64,000 nucleotides of DNA from the NCBI RefSeq assembly GCF_038007965.1, contig NZ_JBBOYD010000001.1:722501-786500 (forward strand), given 5' to 3'. Positions within the stretch are counted from its first letter, which is position 1. Each line of letters opens with the position of its first letter. This document shows positions 26,962 to 36,565 of this stretch, in pieces. Origin of the DNA: Niallia sp. FSL W8-0635 (GTDB lineage: Bacteria; Bacillota; Bacilli; Bacillales; Cytobacillaceae). The notes under the pieces were generated by a model. The model was not told where the DNA came from, made no database searches, and was given only the letters and a program-made list of their open reading frames with translations. The position numbers were made by a program, and so were the translations under genes.

Positions 26962-28134
26962 ATGAATATGTATCAAGAAGCAAAAACACTTATACGAGCG
27001 AATATTCGTGATTATGGAATGTATATCGCTTTGTTTGTTATTATTCTTACTTTTACGATTATGACAGACGGATTATTTATTTCTTCGCGCAATATAAGTA
27101 ATCTACTCGATTCAGCGGGATATATTGCTGTACTTGCAGTTGCGATGACATTGATTATTGTTATTCGTCATATTGATTTATCTGTCGGCTATGTAGCGGG
27201 ATTTCTAGGGGCAATTGCTGCAATCCTACTAACCCAGGCAGGCGTTTCCGTGTATATTACTATCCCTATCATTCTAGTTCTGGGAATTGTAGTAGGATTA
27301 TTTAACGGATTGTTAGTAGCACAAGTGGGAATACCATCCTTTGTAGCTACCTTAGCGGGAATGCTGATTTTTCGAGGGGCGTTATTGCAAGTAACGGAAA
27401 AAACAGGAACCATTATCATTCAAAATGATGCGTTTAATGCGATTGGTAATGGATATATCCCATCCATTTTTGAAGTAAATGGACTTCATTTCTTATCTTT
27501 ATTGGTAGGGTTAATCGGGATACTGCTCTACATTTATAGCGAAATAACAAATAGAAGAAACAAATTAAACTATCAATTTGATGTACTGTCTAAACCAATG
27601 TTTCTATTAAAATTAGCATTTGTTTCTATCATTATTGCCTATATCACATGGATTCTTGCTGGGTATAACGGATTTTCTTGGACCGTTATTATTATGCTTG
27701 CAGTTGTTTTTGTGTATCATTTCCTGACAACAAAAACAGTACTTGGAAGGCATATTTATGCAGTCGGAAGCAATCCAGAAGCTGCTCACCTTAGTGGGAT
27801 TAATGTAAAAAAAATTACCTATATTGTTTTTGGATCAATGGGAATGATGGCTGCATTATCAGGTATTTTATTTACAGCTCGTCTCCAATCAGCAACCACA
27901 ACGGCCGGTACTCTATTCGAATTAGATGCAATTGCAGCGGCTTATGTAGGAGGAGTTTCAGCAGCTGGAGGAGTTGGAAAAGTAACAGGTGCTATTATTG
28001 GTGCAATTGTTATGGCATCACTTTCAAGTGGAATGAACTTACTAGGAGTCGGGATCTCTTACCAATATATGATTAGAGGCGGAGTTCTAGCAGGTGCGGT
28101 TATTTTCGATGTAATGACGAGGAAGTCAAAATAA
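26962..28134 (+). CDS. gguB: Sugar ABC transporter permease (GguB/XylH type)
   Basis: A 390-residue membrane protein with about ten hydrophobic helices and the conserved permease loop GRHIYAVGSNPEAAHLSGINV, then TAGTLFELDAIAAAYVGGVSAAGGVGKV, characteristic of XylH/GguB. It would form the channel served by the tandem ATPase and ChvE receptor. GGGAGGGTGG precedes ATG 26962; ATG 26968 is a near alternative. Confidence 0.92.
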   Translation: MNMYQEAKTLIRANIRDYGMYIALFVIILTFTIMTDGLFISSRNISNLLDSAGYIAVLAVAMTLIIVIRHIDLSVGYVAGFLGAIAAILLTQAGVSVYITIPIILVLGIVVGLFNGLLVAQVGIPSFVATLAGMLIFRGALLQVTEKTGTIIIQNDAFNAIGNGYIPSIFEVNGLHFLSLLVGLIGILLYIYSEITNRRNKLNYQFDVLSKPMFLLKLAFVSIIIAYITWILAGYNGFSWTVIIMLAVVFVYHFLTTKTVLGRHIYAVGSNPEAAHLSGINVKKITYIVFGSMGMMAALSGILFTARLQSATTTAGTLFELDAIAAAYVGGVSAAGGVGKVTGAIIGAIVMASLSSGMNLLGVGISYQYMIRGGVLAGAVIFDVMTRKSK

Positions 28135-28140
28135 ACTAGA

Positions 28141-28168
28141 AGGAGAGACAGCGGTCTCTCCTATTTTC
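28141..28168 (+). terminator. Terminator after gguB
   Basis: AGGAGAGAC and GTCTCTCCT form a 9-bp stem followed by ATTTTCC, a modest tail. The sensor genes downstream may therefore have a separate promoter or be reached by readthrough. Confidence 0.75.
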
Positions 28169-28337
28169 CACATTTTATTTAGGACAGGCTAATGCTTGTT
28201 CTTTCCTTTCCTTTTATTCTATTATTTGCCACGAGATAATGGCATCTCTTTTCCCCGTAAAACATAATTATTGTACAATTTTCAAAGGGTGCTATGATGG
28301 GATTGTAGATATATTTAAATGGAAGGAGATTGATCTT

Positions 28338-29321
28338 TTGCGAAAAACGATTATGGTTGTATTATTAACAGTTATTATAATTCTTTGCTATTTTACATTT
28401 GATTCAGCAAAAAATGTTTTTCGTGCAGATTGGAAATTCCCATCCGATATGGTTAACAATCAAAACCAGCAACGTCTTGTTTTAATCACACAGGAAAGAG
28501 ATACTCCTTTTTGGGATAAAGTAGCAAGTGGTGCGAAGAAGCAGGCGGAATTAGAAAAGGTTAGTCTTGAAGTCTGGGGGAGCTACGGCAATAATCAAGA
28601 AGATTTTCTGAAAAATATCGAAATAGCGATTCAATCGAAAGTAGATGGCATTATTGTTCAAGGGTTAGATAATGATGAATTTAAGAATTTGACTAAAATA
28701 AAAGCCTCTTTTTACGGAATTCCCATTATTACTGTTGCCAATGATGTTCCGATTGCTGACAGTTTGCGGAGAACCTATGTAGGATCCGATCAATTTTCCG
28801 CTGGGAAAATGATTGCAGAGCAACTAGTAAGAGATATGGGATTAAAGGGGAAGGTCGTTCTCATGCTTGACTCCCAGGAAGAATATTTTCAAAAACAGCG
28901 ATTGAAAGGCATAGAGGAGATACTTAAACAATATAAAGGTATTAACGTTGTTTATGCAAAAACGGTTGATACATCGAAAGACCAGATAGTTGTAGCAACA
29001 CAAGACATTTTAAATAAGGAGCCTGATACGAATGCATTCATTGCCATTAATGCAAATGTCTTAGGTACTTTGGTTAAAGAAATAAGTAAGCGTTATCAAA
29101 TAGACCCTTATTATTTATATTCCTTTGATGATGGACCAGAATCTATCTCTCTATTAGAAGCAGGGACCTTAGATGCAATGGTGGAGCAATCTCCTAAAAC
29201 AATGGGAGAAATGAGTGTCAAGCTAATGATGGAATGGTTGAATGGAGAAAAAGTTCCGTTAGATAAAAATGGCTATCTAACAGATATAACGATACAGAAA
29301 GCAGAAACTACATATGAATAG
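28338..29321 (+). CDS. xylFII: Membrane-anchored sugar-binding sensor protein (XylFII type)
   Basis: A 327-residue periplasmic-binding-fold protein tethered by an N-terminal membrane helix (about 4-20), with no lipobox. The binding domain starts at about 45 (RLVLITQERDTPFWDKVASGA) and has VDGIIVQGLDNDEF and SFDDGPESISLLE segments. In Clostridium beijerinckii, XylFII is such a protein: it binds D-xylose and docks onto the sensor kinase LytS. TTG 28338 is chosen because AAGGAG lies upstream; the open frame back to 28239 lacks a ribosome site. It overlaps the kinase gene by 8 bases. Confidence 0.82.
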   Translation: MRKTIMVVLLTVIIILCYFTFDSAKNVFRADWKFPSDMVNNQNQQRLVLITQERDTPFWDKVASGAKKQAELEKVSLEVWGSYGNNQEDFLKNIEIAIQSKVDGIIVQGLDNDEFKNLTKIKASFYGIPIITVANDVPIADSLRRTYVGSDQFSAGKMIAEQLVRDMGLKGKVVLMLDSQEEYFQKQRLKGIEEILKQYKGINVVYAKTVDTSKDQIVVATQDILNKEPDTNAFIAINANVLGTLVKEISKRYQIDPYYLYSFDDGPESISLLEAGTLDAMVEQSPKTMGEMSVKLMMEWLNGEKVPLDKNGYLTDITIQKAETTYE

Positions 29322-30744
29322 CATTCAGAAAAAAATCCTCCTGCTCACAACAATTGTCTTGATTATTATGTCCGTCATTTGGATTGCCCTTACTTATTAC
29401 AATCATAAAACACAGCAACAATACAATGGGATTTTGCAGCGGTATTTAAAGCTAAACGAAGTGACCTCTAGTAGCCAGAATGTCATTACTGATTTAAATA
29501 ACTACATGATAAATCCATCCGAAGAGAATATGTCAAAGCTTAATCAAAGTAAGAAAAGAATGGAAGAAGCAAAACAAGGTGTCGTTACGCTAAGAAATGT
29601 AGAAAACAATTTTACTTTAACAAATTATGTTCATTTAATTGATAGTTTTATCGAAACAACTAATCGACTACTGCTTTTTTTATCAGAAAATGACAGTGAA
29701 GCAGCTGCTCAGGAATTTTCTGAAGTAACGAGCATATCAACCTATATTTCAGAGATGGCCTTATCTTTGGTAGATACAGAGTTAAAAACCTATGACCGTT
29801 TTTATAGAGGCATTATTAAACAGTCAGGTGAAGTAATGAAACTAGGAATCTTTCTTTTATTATTAATTATGTGTGTATTATTCTTGGTAACGTACTGGTT
29901 TTCGCTAACCATTACTAGACCGATAATTAAGTTAACCCAGGCAGCAAATGAATTATCTAAAGGTCGTTTTGATTTGCAGGTGAAAGTAGAGACAAAGGAT
30001 GAGATTGCCTTTCTAGCGAGAACCTTTGATCGCATGAGAAAGAACATTAATATGCTAATTTTAGAAATAAAGCATAAGGCACAGCTAGAACATGAATTAC
30101 AGCAGAGCAAAATATTATTGCAAGAAAGTCAGTTTAAAAGCTTGCAAAGTCAAATCAGTCCCCATTTTCTGTTTAACACCTTAAATACAATATCTAAAAA
30201 GGCATATTTAGAAGGCTCTGAAGAAACAAGTGATTTATTAGTTAGTGTAGCAGGAATTCTTCGCTACAATTTAAAGCAATTAGACCGGTCAGTGACATTG
30301 CGAGAGGAAATAATGGTGTTAAAGCAATATATGGATATACAAAAAGCAAGATTCACAGATAGATTACGTTTTTTTATGGAGATAGATGAGTGCTGTCTAG
30401 ATTGGAAAATTCCGTCGTTAACTTTACAGCCAATCATTGAAAATGCAGTTATTCATGCAGTGGAACCAAATGAGGACGGTGGAACGATTTGGACCAGAGT
30501 AATTGATGAGAAGGATACAGTCCTAATCGAAATAGAAGATGATGGAATTGGAATATCGAAGGATAAAATTAAACAATTGCTTACAGAGGATTTACAGCCA
30601 GTTGAAAATAAATCAAAAGGCATTGGAATAGGATTTAGCAATGTAATAAAAAGACTACGACTTTTTTATGGAGATGAAGATGTCATAACGATTAAGAGTG
30701 AGATTGGCTCAGGAACTAAGGTAATCATTCAAATAAAAAAATAG
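29314..30744 (+). CDS. lytS: Sensor histidine kinase (LytS/YesM type) partnered with the sugar sensor
   Basis: A 476-residue membrane kinase. Two membrane helices (about 8-27 and 177-199) bracket an extracellular helical domain, then HAMP (about 200-252), the phospho-acceptor His284 in QSQISPHFLFNTLN, and an HATPase domain with PIIENAVIHAV, EDDGIGIS and GIGIGFSNVIKRL. This is the HPK8/YesM class that pairs with AraC-type response regulators. Overlap with the sensor gene and a 9-base gap to the regulator gene indicate one complex, XylFII-LytS-YesN. Confidence 0.9.
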   Translation: MNSIQKKILLLTTIVLIIMSVIWIALTYYNHKTQQQYNGILQRYLKLNEVTSSSQNVITDLNNYMINPSEENMSKLNQSKKRMEEAKQGVVTLRNVENNFTLTNYVHLIDSFIETTNRLLLFLSENDSEAAAQEFSEVTSISTYISEMALSLVDTELKTYDRFYRGIIKQSGEVMKLGIFLLLLIMCVLFLVTYWFSLTITRPIIKLTQAANELSKGRFDLQVKVETKDEIAFLARTFDRMRKNINMLILEIKHKAQLEHELQQSKILLQESQFKSLQSQISPHFLFNTLNTISKKAYLEGSEETSDLLVSVAGILRYNLKQLDRSVTLREEIMVLKQYMDIQKARFTDRLRFFMEIDECCLDWKIPSLTLQPIIENAVIHAVEPNEDGGTIWTRVIDEKDTVLIEIEDDGIGISKDKIKQLLTEDLQPVENKSKGIGIGFSNVIKRLRLFYGDEDVITIKSEIGSGTKVIIQIKK

Positions 30745-30752
30745 GATGTGGG

Positions 30753-32303
30753 ATGATGATAAAGCTCCTTATTGTAGATGATGAACAAGTAGAGAGAGAA
30801 GGAATGGAGGCAATCATAAAAAAAGGCTTTCCGGATACAAAGGTAATGCAAGCGAAAAATGGGAAAATGGCAATCGAATTAGCAGAAACATTTCGACCTG
30901 ATTTAATTTTAATGGATATTAAAATGCCTGGTCTCAACGGTTTAGAAGCAATTGAAAGGATTACTGCAAGTAATTCAATGATTCGATTTATTATGGTAAC
31001 TGCCTTTGATACGTTTGAATACATGCGTCAAGCCATTAAGCTAGGCGTGAAGGATTATATTCTTAAGCCGAGTCGAGCAAGTGAAATAATCACAACGGTT
31101 GGCAAGGTTGTTCAGCAAATTAAAGAGGAGCATAGAGCATCTATTTTCAGAAAGTATCAAGAAGAAGCATTTTTGAAAGCGCTATCTCTAGTGGAGACAG
31201 ATGTGGTGACACAATTATTATTTGATCATGTCCACGAAGTGCATGTTGATATGCTTGTTGAAATGTTAGAGACACCATCTACGCAAGAAATGTTTGTTAT
31301 GCTAGTGCTAATGCCAGCAGGAGAAGAGTCCCTTTATTCAATCATAAAAGAGAAAATCAGAGAAACGAAAAGCTGTTGGATAGGTGCCCTTTATGGCAGT
31401 CATCTCCCTATTATTGTGTTTCGAGACGAAAAGATGTCTTATCGTTCTCAGGCAACTGCTTTAGCTCAACAAGTTCTTTCCATTGTTAAAAGTAAGCAGA
31501 AAGCAGATTGTTTTATTGGAATTGGAAATGTTTCCTCCTCCTTAGACAAGGTTCGACAATCATACCACGAAGCTCTTTTTGCAACGATGGATATTTCATT
31601 ATCAGCAAAATATCGTTTTTATTCAGAAGAAGCAGCCTCCTCCAGTGAGACTTTGAGTGGAAGACTAATAGAGCACCGGAAAAAGGAATTTGCTGACCAA
31701 ATTCGAATGGGACAGTGGGAAAATGTCCGAAAATATATTTTATATGTTTTGCAGCACTATGAGAGAGAATCAGCAGATGTATTGCATACACAGCAACGAA
31801 TATTAGAAATTCTTTGGATTGTATCGCGGGTAATGGAGGAGATGGGAATGGAGACAGATCCTCCTTTATATGCAAATAAGCCCTTAAGCTATCGAGAATT
31901 ACAAGTAGAAACAACTAGATTGCTTGATGAAATGGTTCATTCTTTCAGACAAAGAACAGATAGATTGGAAGCAGATGCGATCCATCAGTTGAAGCAATAT
32001 ATACTTTCCCATTCCCAAGAAGATATATCTTTAGATTCCTTGGCTAAGAAAGTTGGTCTTAGTCCCATCTATATAAGCAAGATTTTTAAAGAAAAACAAG
32101 GGATTAACTATATTGATTTCTTAACAGAATGTCGAATTGAAAAGGCGAAGGAATTAATAAGAGATACGGATAAAAGTATAAAAGAAATTACCTTCGAGGT
32201 CGGCTACCATGATCCAAATTATTTTAGTAAAGTCTTTAAAAAGCTATGCAATATGTCTCCTAAGGAATATCGGAAGTTATTTTTAGTGAATAAGACATCT
32301 TAG
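30753..32303 (+). CDS. yesN: Response regulator with AraC-type output domain (YesN)
   Basis: A 516-residue regulator. The N-terminal receiver domain has acidic pocket VDDEQ and phospho-acceptor Asp55 in LILMDIKMPGLNG. A middle region (about 135-400) is of unknown fold. The C-terminal AraC domain (about 410-512) has two helix-turn-helix motifs, SLDSLAKKVGLSPIYISKIFKE and EITFEVGYHDPNYFSKVFKK. It should activate the sugar transporter genes when XylFII-LytS detects its sugar. AGGATGTGG precedes ATG 30753. Confidence 0.92.
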   Translation: MMIKLLIVDDEQVEREGMEAIIKKGFPDTKVMQAKNGKMAIELAETFRPDLILMDIKMPGLNGLEAIERITASNSMIRFIMVTAFDTFEYMRQAIKLGVKDYILKPSRASEIITTVGKVVQQIKEEHRASIFRKYQEEAFLKALSLVETDVVTQLLFDHVHEVHVDMLVEMLETPSTQEMFVMLVLMPAGEESLYSIIKEKIRETKSCWIGALYGSHLPIIVFRDEKMSYRSQATALAQQVLSIVKSKQKADCFIGIGNVSSSLDKVRQSYHEALFATMDISLSAKYRFYSEEAASSSETLSGRLIEHRKKEFADQIRMGQWENVRKYILYVLQHYERESADVLHTQQRILEILWIVSRVMEEMGMETDPPLYANKPLSYRELQVETTRLLDEMVHSFRQRTDRLEADAIHQLKQYILSHSQEDISLDSLAKKVGLSPIYISKIFKEKQGINYIDFLTECRIEKAKELIRDTDKSIKEITFEVGYHDPNYFSKVFKKLCNMSPKEYRKLFLVNKTS

Positions 32304-32355
32304 TTCCTGCATAAAGGCAAGAGGAAAACATCGAATAAAAATAGGAGAGAGATGG

Positions 32356-33438
32356 ATGAAACGGATTGGAGAACAATCATTGTTAATTCTTATGTCGCTA
32401 TGCTTGGCAGGTATCTTTTCTGGCTGTTATAAGCAACAAGGAATAGAAGACAGTCATTCTCCATCCAAGGCTGCTTCCAAAACAATAAAAACAGAAGAAG
32501 AGAATAAAAAGCTGAAAATAGGATTTTCGATGGATACTTTGAAAGAAGATAGATGGAAAAGAGACAGAGATTTATTTAGAGATGCTGTGGAAGAATTAGG
32601 TGCAGAAGTAGAAAGTGTTGCTGCGAATGGAGACGATGCACTGCAAATTCTGCAGGCAGAAACGTTAATAAGCAAGGGGGTCGACTTATTAGTAGTAGTC
32701 CCACATAATGCAGAAGCGATGGCAACAATTGTGAACAAAGCTCATTCTTCTGGAATAAAGGTTCTCTCGTATGATCGATTAATAAAAAATGCCGAAGTCG
32801 ATTTATATATTTCCTTTGATAATGAAATGGTTGGAATATTGCAGGCGAAAGCAATTACTGAATTAGTGCCAAAAGGGAAGTATGTATACATTGGGGGAGC
32901 AGATACGGATAATAATGCTCATCTTATTAAAAGAGGTGTCTTTCAAGTTTTACAGCCTTTTATCGATAGAGGAGATATAACCGTAGTGTATGATCAATGG
33001 TCAAAAAACTGGGATCCAGAATATGCATATAGCAATATGGAAGAGGCTTTAAAAGCAAATGATAATAAAATAGATGCAGTTATTGCAGCAAATGATGCAA
33101 CAGCTGGAAGTGCCATTAAAGCTCTTAAGAAACATGGACTAGAGGGGAAAATTCCTGTCGCTGGACAAGATGGCGATCTTCCGGCAGCACAACGGATAAT
33201 CCAAGGCACTCAGACTATGACTGTATACAAGCCAATTAAAGCATTGGCAGAAGAAGTAGCTCAAATAGCTGTTCAAATGGCTAATGGAGAAATGATTCCT
33301 GTAGAAAACAAGGTCAATAATGGAAAGATAGAGGTTCCGACTATCTTACTTTCTCCAGTTGCTGTAACAAAAGAAAATATGGATGAAACAATCATAAAAG
33401 ATGATTTTCATTCAAAAGAAGAAGTGTATAAAAAATGA
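32356..33438 (+). CDS. xylF: D-xylose-binding lipoprotein (XylF-like)
   Basis: A 360-residue receptor with lipobox FSGC (Cys at about 24) and a mature domain with XylF hallmarks: [66 protein letters not shown], and [11 protein letters not shown]. It lacks its own ATPase and permease, so it probably feeds the GguA/GguB pair 4 kb upstream or acts as a second ligand source for XylFII signalling. TTG or GTG starts are not needed: ATG 32356 has GGAGAGAG upstream. Confidence 0.88.
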   Translation: MKRIGEQSLLILMSLCLAGIFSGCYKQQGIEDSHSPSKAASKTIKTEEENKKLKIGFSMDTLKEDRWKRDRDLFRDAVEELGAEVESVAANGDDALQILQAETLISKGVDLLVVVPHNAEAMATIVNKAHSSGIKVLSYDRLIKNAEVDLYISFDNEMVGILQAKAITELVPKGKYVYIGGADTDNNAHLIKRGVFQVLQPFIDRGDITVVYDQWSKNWDPEYAYSNMEEALKANDNKIDAVIAANDATAGSAIKALKKHGLEGKIPVAGQDGDLPAAQRIIQGTQTMTVYKPIKALAEEVAQIAVQMANGEMIPVENKVNNGKIEVPTILLSPVAVTKENMDETIIKDDFHSKEEVYKK

Positions 33439-33532
33439 AAGATTTTGCTCCTCTTTAGAGTTAGTGCATGTTCCATTTGATGAAAAGGGTATAATAGTAA
33501 ATATGCAAATAACGATTGGAAGGGAGCTAAAT

Positions 33533-35008
33533 ATGAGTAATAATGAAATGAAATTAAATGCTGGCTGGGATTTTGATAACAGCTATGCTCGTCTTCCCGA
33601 TGTTTTTTATTCTAAGATGACGTTAAATCCAGTCAGTTCGCCAAGCTTGGTGAAGCTAAATCACGACTTGGCAAAGGAATTAGGATTGAATAGTGAGCAA
33701 TTGCAGCGTCCAGAAGTGATTCAAGTATTAAGCGGGAATGAGATTCCGGAAGGCGGTTTTCCTCTTGCACAGGCCTATGCAGGTCATCAATTTGGTCATC
33801 CAACAATGCTTGGAGATGGAAGGGCAATGTTAATCGGAGAGCAGATTACTCCATCAGGTGAAAGATTTGATATCCAATTAAAAGGTTCTGGCCGCACTTC
33901 TTACTCTCGAGGAGGAGATGGAAGAGCCGCTATTAAACCAATGCTAAGAGAGTATATTATAAGTGAGGCAATGTATGGGCTCGGTATTCCAACAACAAGA
34001 AGTCTTGCTGTTGTGGCAACTGGAGAAAAGGTTATCCGTGAAACAGATTTGCCAGGAGCCATTTTAACAAGAGTTGCAGCAAGCCATCTGCGAGTAGGGA
34101 CCTTTCAATTTGCCGCTTCGCTAGATTCGAAAAAGGATCTCAAAGCTCTTGCTGATTATGCAATCGACCGTCACTTTCCAATGATTGAGAAAGATGGAAA
34201 TCGTTATTTAGCAATGTTTAAAGAAGTGATTAAACGGCAGGCTGCCTTAATAGCAAAGTGGCAGTTGGTTGGATTTATCCATGGTGTTATGAATACGGAT
34301 AATATGACAATCAGCGGAGAGACCATTGACTATGGTCCTTGTGCTTTTATGGATAGCTTTCATTTAGATACGGTGTTTAGCTCTATCGATGTTCAAGGTC
34401 GATATGCATATGGCAATCAGCCGAAAATGGGGGGCTGGAACCTTGCGAGATTCGCAGAAAGCTTGCTGCCATTATTTCATGACGATATGGAAAAGGCAGT
34501 CGAATTAGCACAAAAAGAACTATATGAATTTAATACATTCTATCAACAGCATTGGCTTGATGGCATGAGAGGTAAACTAGGATTAGAAGCGGAAACGGAA
34601 GAAAAAGATGCAGAACTAATCGAGAAGATCCTTGGTATCATGCAAAATAATCAAGCTGATTATACAGATACTTTCCGGTCTTTAGCATTAGGGGAAATTG
34701 AAAAACTAGAGTTAAGTAAAAATCAAGCATTTATCGATTGGCACAAGGCTTGGAAGGAAAGAGTAGAGAGTCAAGAAGGTGGAGAAGAAGGCGCACGTGA
34801 ACAAATGAAAAAGCATAATCCAGTCGTTATTCCTCGAAATCATCTTGTAGAAGCAGCCCTTGATGCAGCAGAAGGTGGGGATTTAAGTGTGATGGAAGAA
34901 TTATTACAAATGCTTTCTCAGCCATTTGCTTATACAAAAGAACAAATCGAATACGGAGTAGCCCCGCAAAAGGTGAATCCAGCTTATAAAACCTATTGTG
35001 GTACATGA
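33533..35008 (+). CDS. selO: Protein adenylyltransferase SelO (YdiU family)
   Basis: A 491-residue pseudokinase-fold enzyme that transfers AMP from ATP to Ser, Thr or Tyr of proteins and is linked to redox control. Visible motifs are [58 protein letters not shown], and the metal-binding HGVMNTDNM and DYGPCAFMD. The chain ends KTYCGT, with Cys third from the end where eukaryotic SelO has selenocysteine. ATG 33533 is chosen (AAGGGAG 8 bases before); the frame back to 33401 overlaps xylF and lacks a ribosome site. Confidence 0.92.
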   Translation: MSNNEMKLNAGWDFDNSYARLPDVFYSKMTLNPVSSPSLVKLNHDLAKELGLNSEQLQRPEVIQVLSGNEIPEGGFPLAQAYAGHQFGHPTMLGDGRAMLIGEQITPSGERFDIQLKGSGRTSYSRGGDGRAAIKPMLREYIISEAMYGLGIPTTRSLAVVATGEKVIRETDLPGAILTRVAASHLRVGTFQFAASLDSKKDLKALADYAIDRHFPMIEKDGNRYLAMFKEVIKRQAALIAKWQLVGFIHGVMNTDNMTISGETIDYGPCAFMDSFHLDTVFSSIDVQGRYAYGNQPKMGGWNLARFAESLLPLFHDDMEKAVELAQKELYEFNTFYQQHWLDGMRGKLGLEAETEEKDAELIEKILGIMQNNQADYTDTFRSLALGEIEKLELSKNQAFIDWHKAWKERVESQEGGEEGAREQMKKHNPVVIPRNHLVEAALDAAEGGDLSVMEELLQMLSQPFAYTKEQIEYGVAPQKVNPAYKTYCGT

Positions 35009-35043
35009 GTTAAATGCAATAAATTTAAAGACCTTCAGTAAAT

Positions 35044-35075
35044 GCTGAAAAAGCAATTTGCTGTCAGCTTTTTTG
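35044..35075 (+). terminator. Terminator after selO
   Basis: GCTGA and TCAGC enclose a second AGCA-TGCT stem, followed by six T residues. Confidence 0.75.
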
Positions 35076-35210
35076 TTAACGGTAATATGGCTTAGGGACT
35101 GTTAAAGAAGTCTATTTTTCTGTCATTTGCAGTTCGTTTTGAGTATCAAGGGTTCGAAAGGGTCCGCACTTGTCGGTTGGGGTATAAGGTAAAGCGCCTG
35201 AGTTGAAAAT

Positions 35211-35396
35211 AGACGGAAAATTTTCGCTTATTTAGTAATTATTATTAAAAAAGGCTTAAATAGACGGAGAGATTCCGCCTATTGACCCGAAAAATGCGAA
35301 AAAGGGAGATTTTGTTTTACGTAATCGGAAAAGCTTCCCTTATTTACGCCGAAACAGGCTCTATTCTGAATTTAACCGGAAAACTTCCGCTTATTT
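35211..35396. repeat. Intergenic repeat array of CGGAAAA-type palindromes
   Basis: Four imperfect copies of CGGAAAAnnTTCCGCTTATT begin at 35214, 35265, 35326 and 35377 (steps 51, 61, 51 bp), each partly palindromic, with weaker CCGAAA elements between. It lies in the roughly 820-bp gap between selO and the isochorismatase-like gene, which holds no supported ORF. Confidence 0.7.
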
Positions 35397-35519
35397 CCCT
35401 TTTGCCGATTACTCGATTCAGGACAAAACATCTTGTTTAAAAGGGAGTGAGTCCAAGAAATCCTTATTTTAATGCATTACGGTGAACCCTACCAAAAGTA
35501 AGTGAGGGTTTTATATAAA

Positions 35520-35562
35520 TGGGAAAACTTGTTAATCACCTCATGGCGAGTTTTCCTATTTT
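35520..35562 (+). terminator. Terminator-like hairpin in the selO downstream gap
   Basis: GGAAAACT and AGTTTTCC form an 8-bp stem followed by TATTTT. No gene was found to precede it directly, so it may be a relic. Confidence 0.4.
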
Positions 35563-35676
35563 ATATACCAATAACGCTGCTAATGCCACTGTCAGATCGA
35601 CACACAGTTTAAAGAAAAGCATCTCAACAGAGAAGGTATCTTAAATCTTAAAGCCAATATAATCAAAAAAAACATA

Positions 35677-35807
35677 GGAGCTGTCCGAATAGTAGTTTGT
35701 TAAGTTGAAAATGATATAAAGTAAAACTCGATAATGATTTGACATCAATATTATCGGGTTTTATTTGGTTGGAAATTACGCTGAAATGGACTTTTAAGAC
35801 AGCCCTT
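35677..35807. repeat. Possible small non-autonomous element with inverted ends
   Basis: About 130 bp bounded by AGCTGTCC (35679-35686) and GACAGCCC (35798-35805), imperfect inverted ends, with a 13-bp internal hairpin (AAAACTCGATAAT with ATTATCGGGTTTT). It could be a MITE or an IS remnant. No clear target duplication was found. Confidence 0.35.
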
Positions 35808-35829
35808 TCCTCTCTGTGAAATAATGCGC

Positions 35830-36348
35830 TTAAAAACTTATCTCCGAACTCGGATAAACATCAGCAAACCATCGCAGCACTTCATTATGATGACCAATAA
35901 TCTGCTCTGCAGTTAACAAATTAGTATCCCAAGTGCTATGAGCATCTGAAACAAGCGTAACCTTATAATGATTGCTAAAAGCACGTCTGCAAGTCGTATC
36001 TACGCATGCTTCTGTTTGAATCCCAGTGATAATTAAATGCTCAATGTCTAATTGATTTAGTGTATCCTCTAAAGAAGTTTGAAAAAAAGCATCAGGTGTT
36101 GTTTTCTGAATAATAATATCCTCATATTCAGGAGCGAGATCCGGATGAATTTCCCATCCAGATGTCTTATACTCTAACGGCCTACCAATTGGTGCATTAT
36201 GCTGTATATAAATTACTGGTGTCTTCGTTAAGCGGGCTTGTGTCAGTATAGATTTGATACGCAGAATTAATCGTTCTCCATTATGTACTACTTTTCCTTT
36301 TTGAAACATACCATTTTGTACATCTATAATCAAAAGTGCCTTTTTCAT
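35830..36348 (-). CDS. Isochorismatase-like cysteine hydrolase
   Basis: A 172-residue soluble hydrolase with the isochorismatase/nicotinamidase triad: Asp9 in LLIIDVQNGMF, Lys82 in IQKTTPDAFF and Cys115 in GIQTEACVDTTCR. Relatives hydrolyse amides or vinyl ethers; the substrate here is unknown. ATG 36348 is preferred over upstream starts because AAAGGGG lies 7 bases before it. Confidence 0.9.
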   Translation of the reverse strand: MKKALLIIDVQNGMFQKGKVVHNGERLILRIKSILTQARLTKTPVIYIQHNAPIGRPLEYKTSGWEIHPDLAPEYEDIIIQKTTPDAFFQTSLEDTLNQLDIEHLIITGIQTEACVDTTCRRAFSNHYKVTLVSDAHSTWDTNLLTAEQIIGHHNEVLRWFADVYPSSEISF

Positions 36349-36440
36349 TATGTACCCCTTTTTTCTCTTATTATGACAGTTCCTTATGAAAAATAGAATA
36401 AGCATGATTGGTCTTTCCATCTAAGGACAGACTAGGAAAA

Positions 36441-36467
36441 TGAAACTTTTTCTTCATTCAATCAGTA
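36441..36467 (+). promoter_or_regulatory. Possible ECF-sigma promoter of ydjGHI
   Basis: TGAAAC (36441-36446), 16 bases, then CAGTA. The -35 is the SigW/SigX consensus but the -10 differs from CGTA by an inserted base. In B. subtilis the pspA-ydjGHI operon is SigW-dependent, which makes the site worth noting despite the imperfect -10. Confidence 0.4.
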
Positions 36468-36565
36468 TATGTATATATCAACCTTTTTCAAGGGTAGAAA
36501 AGCAGTAAGTGGAAAAATGAGTTATGATTAATATATTGATAGATAAATAAATTGAGGTGATTGAC

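Noticed and set aside
28141..28337. cre site before xylFII
   Set aside because: I looked for TGWAANCGNTNWCA in the gap and found no acceptable match; expression may come from readthrough.
33401..33532. 44-residue extension of SelO
   Set aside because: It overlaps xylF and has no ribosome site; SelO homologues start near MSNNEMKLN.
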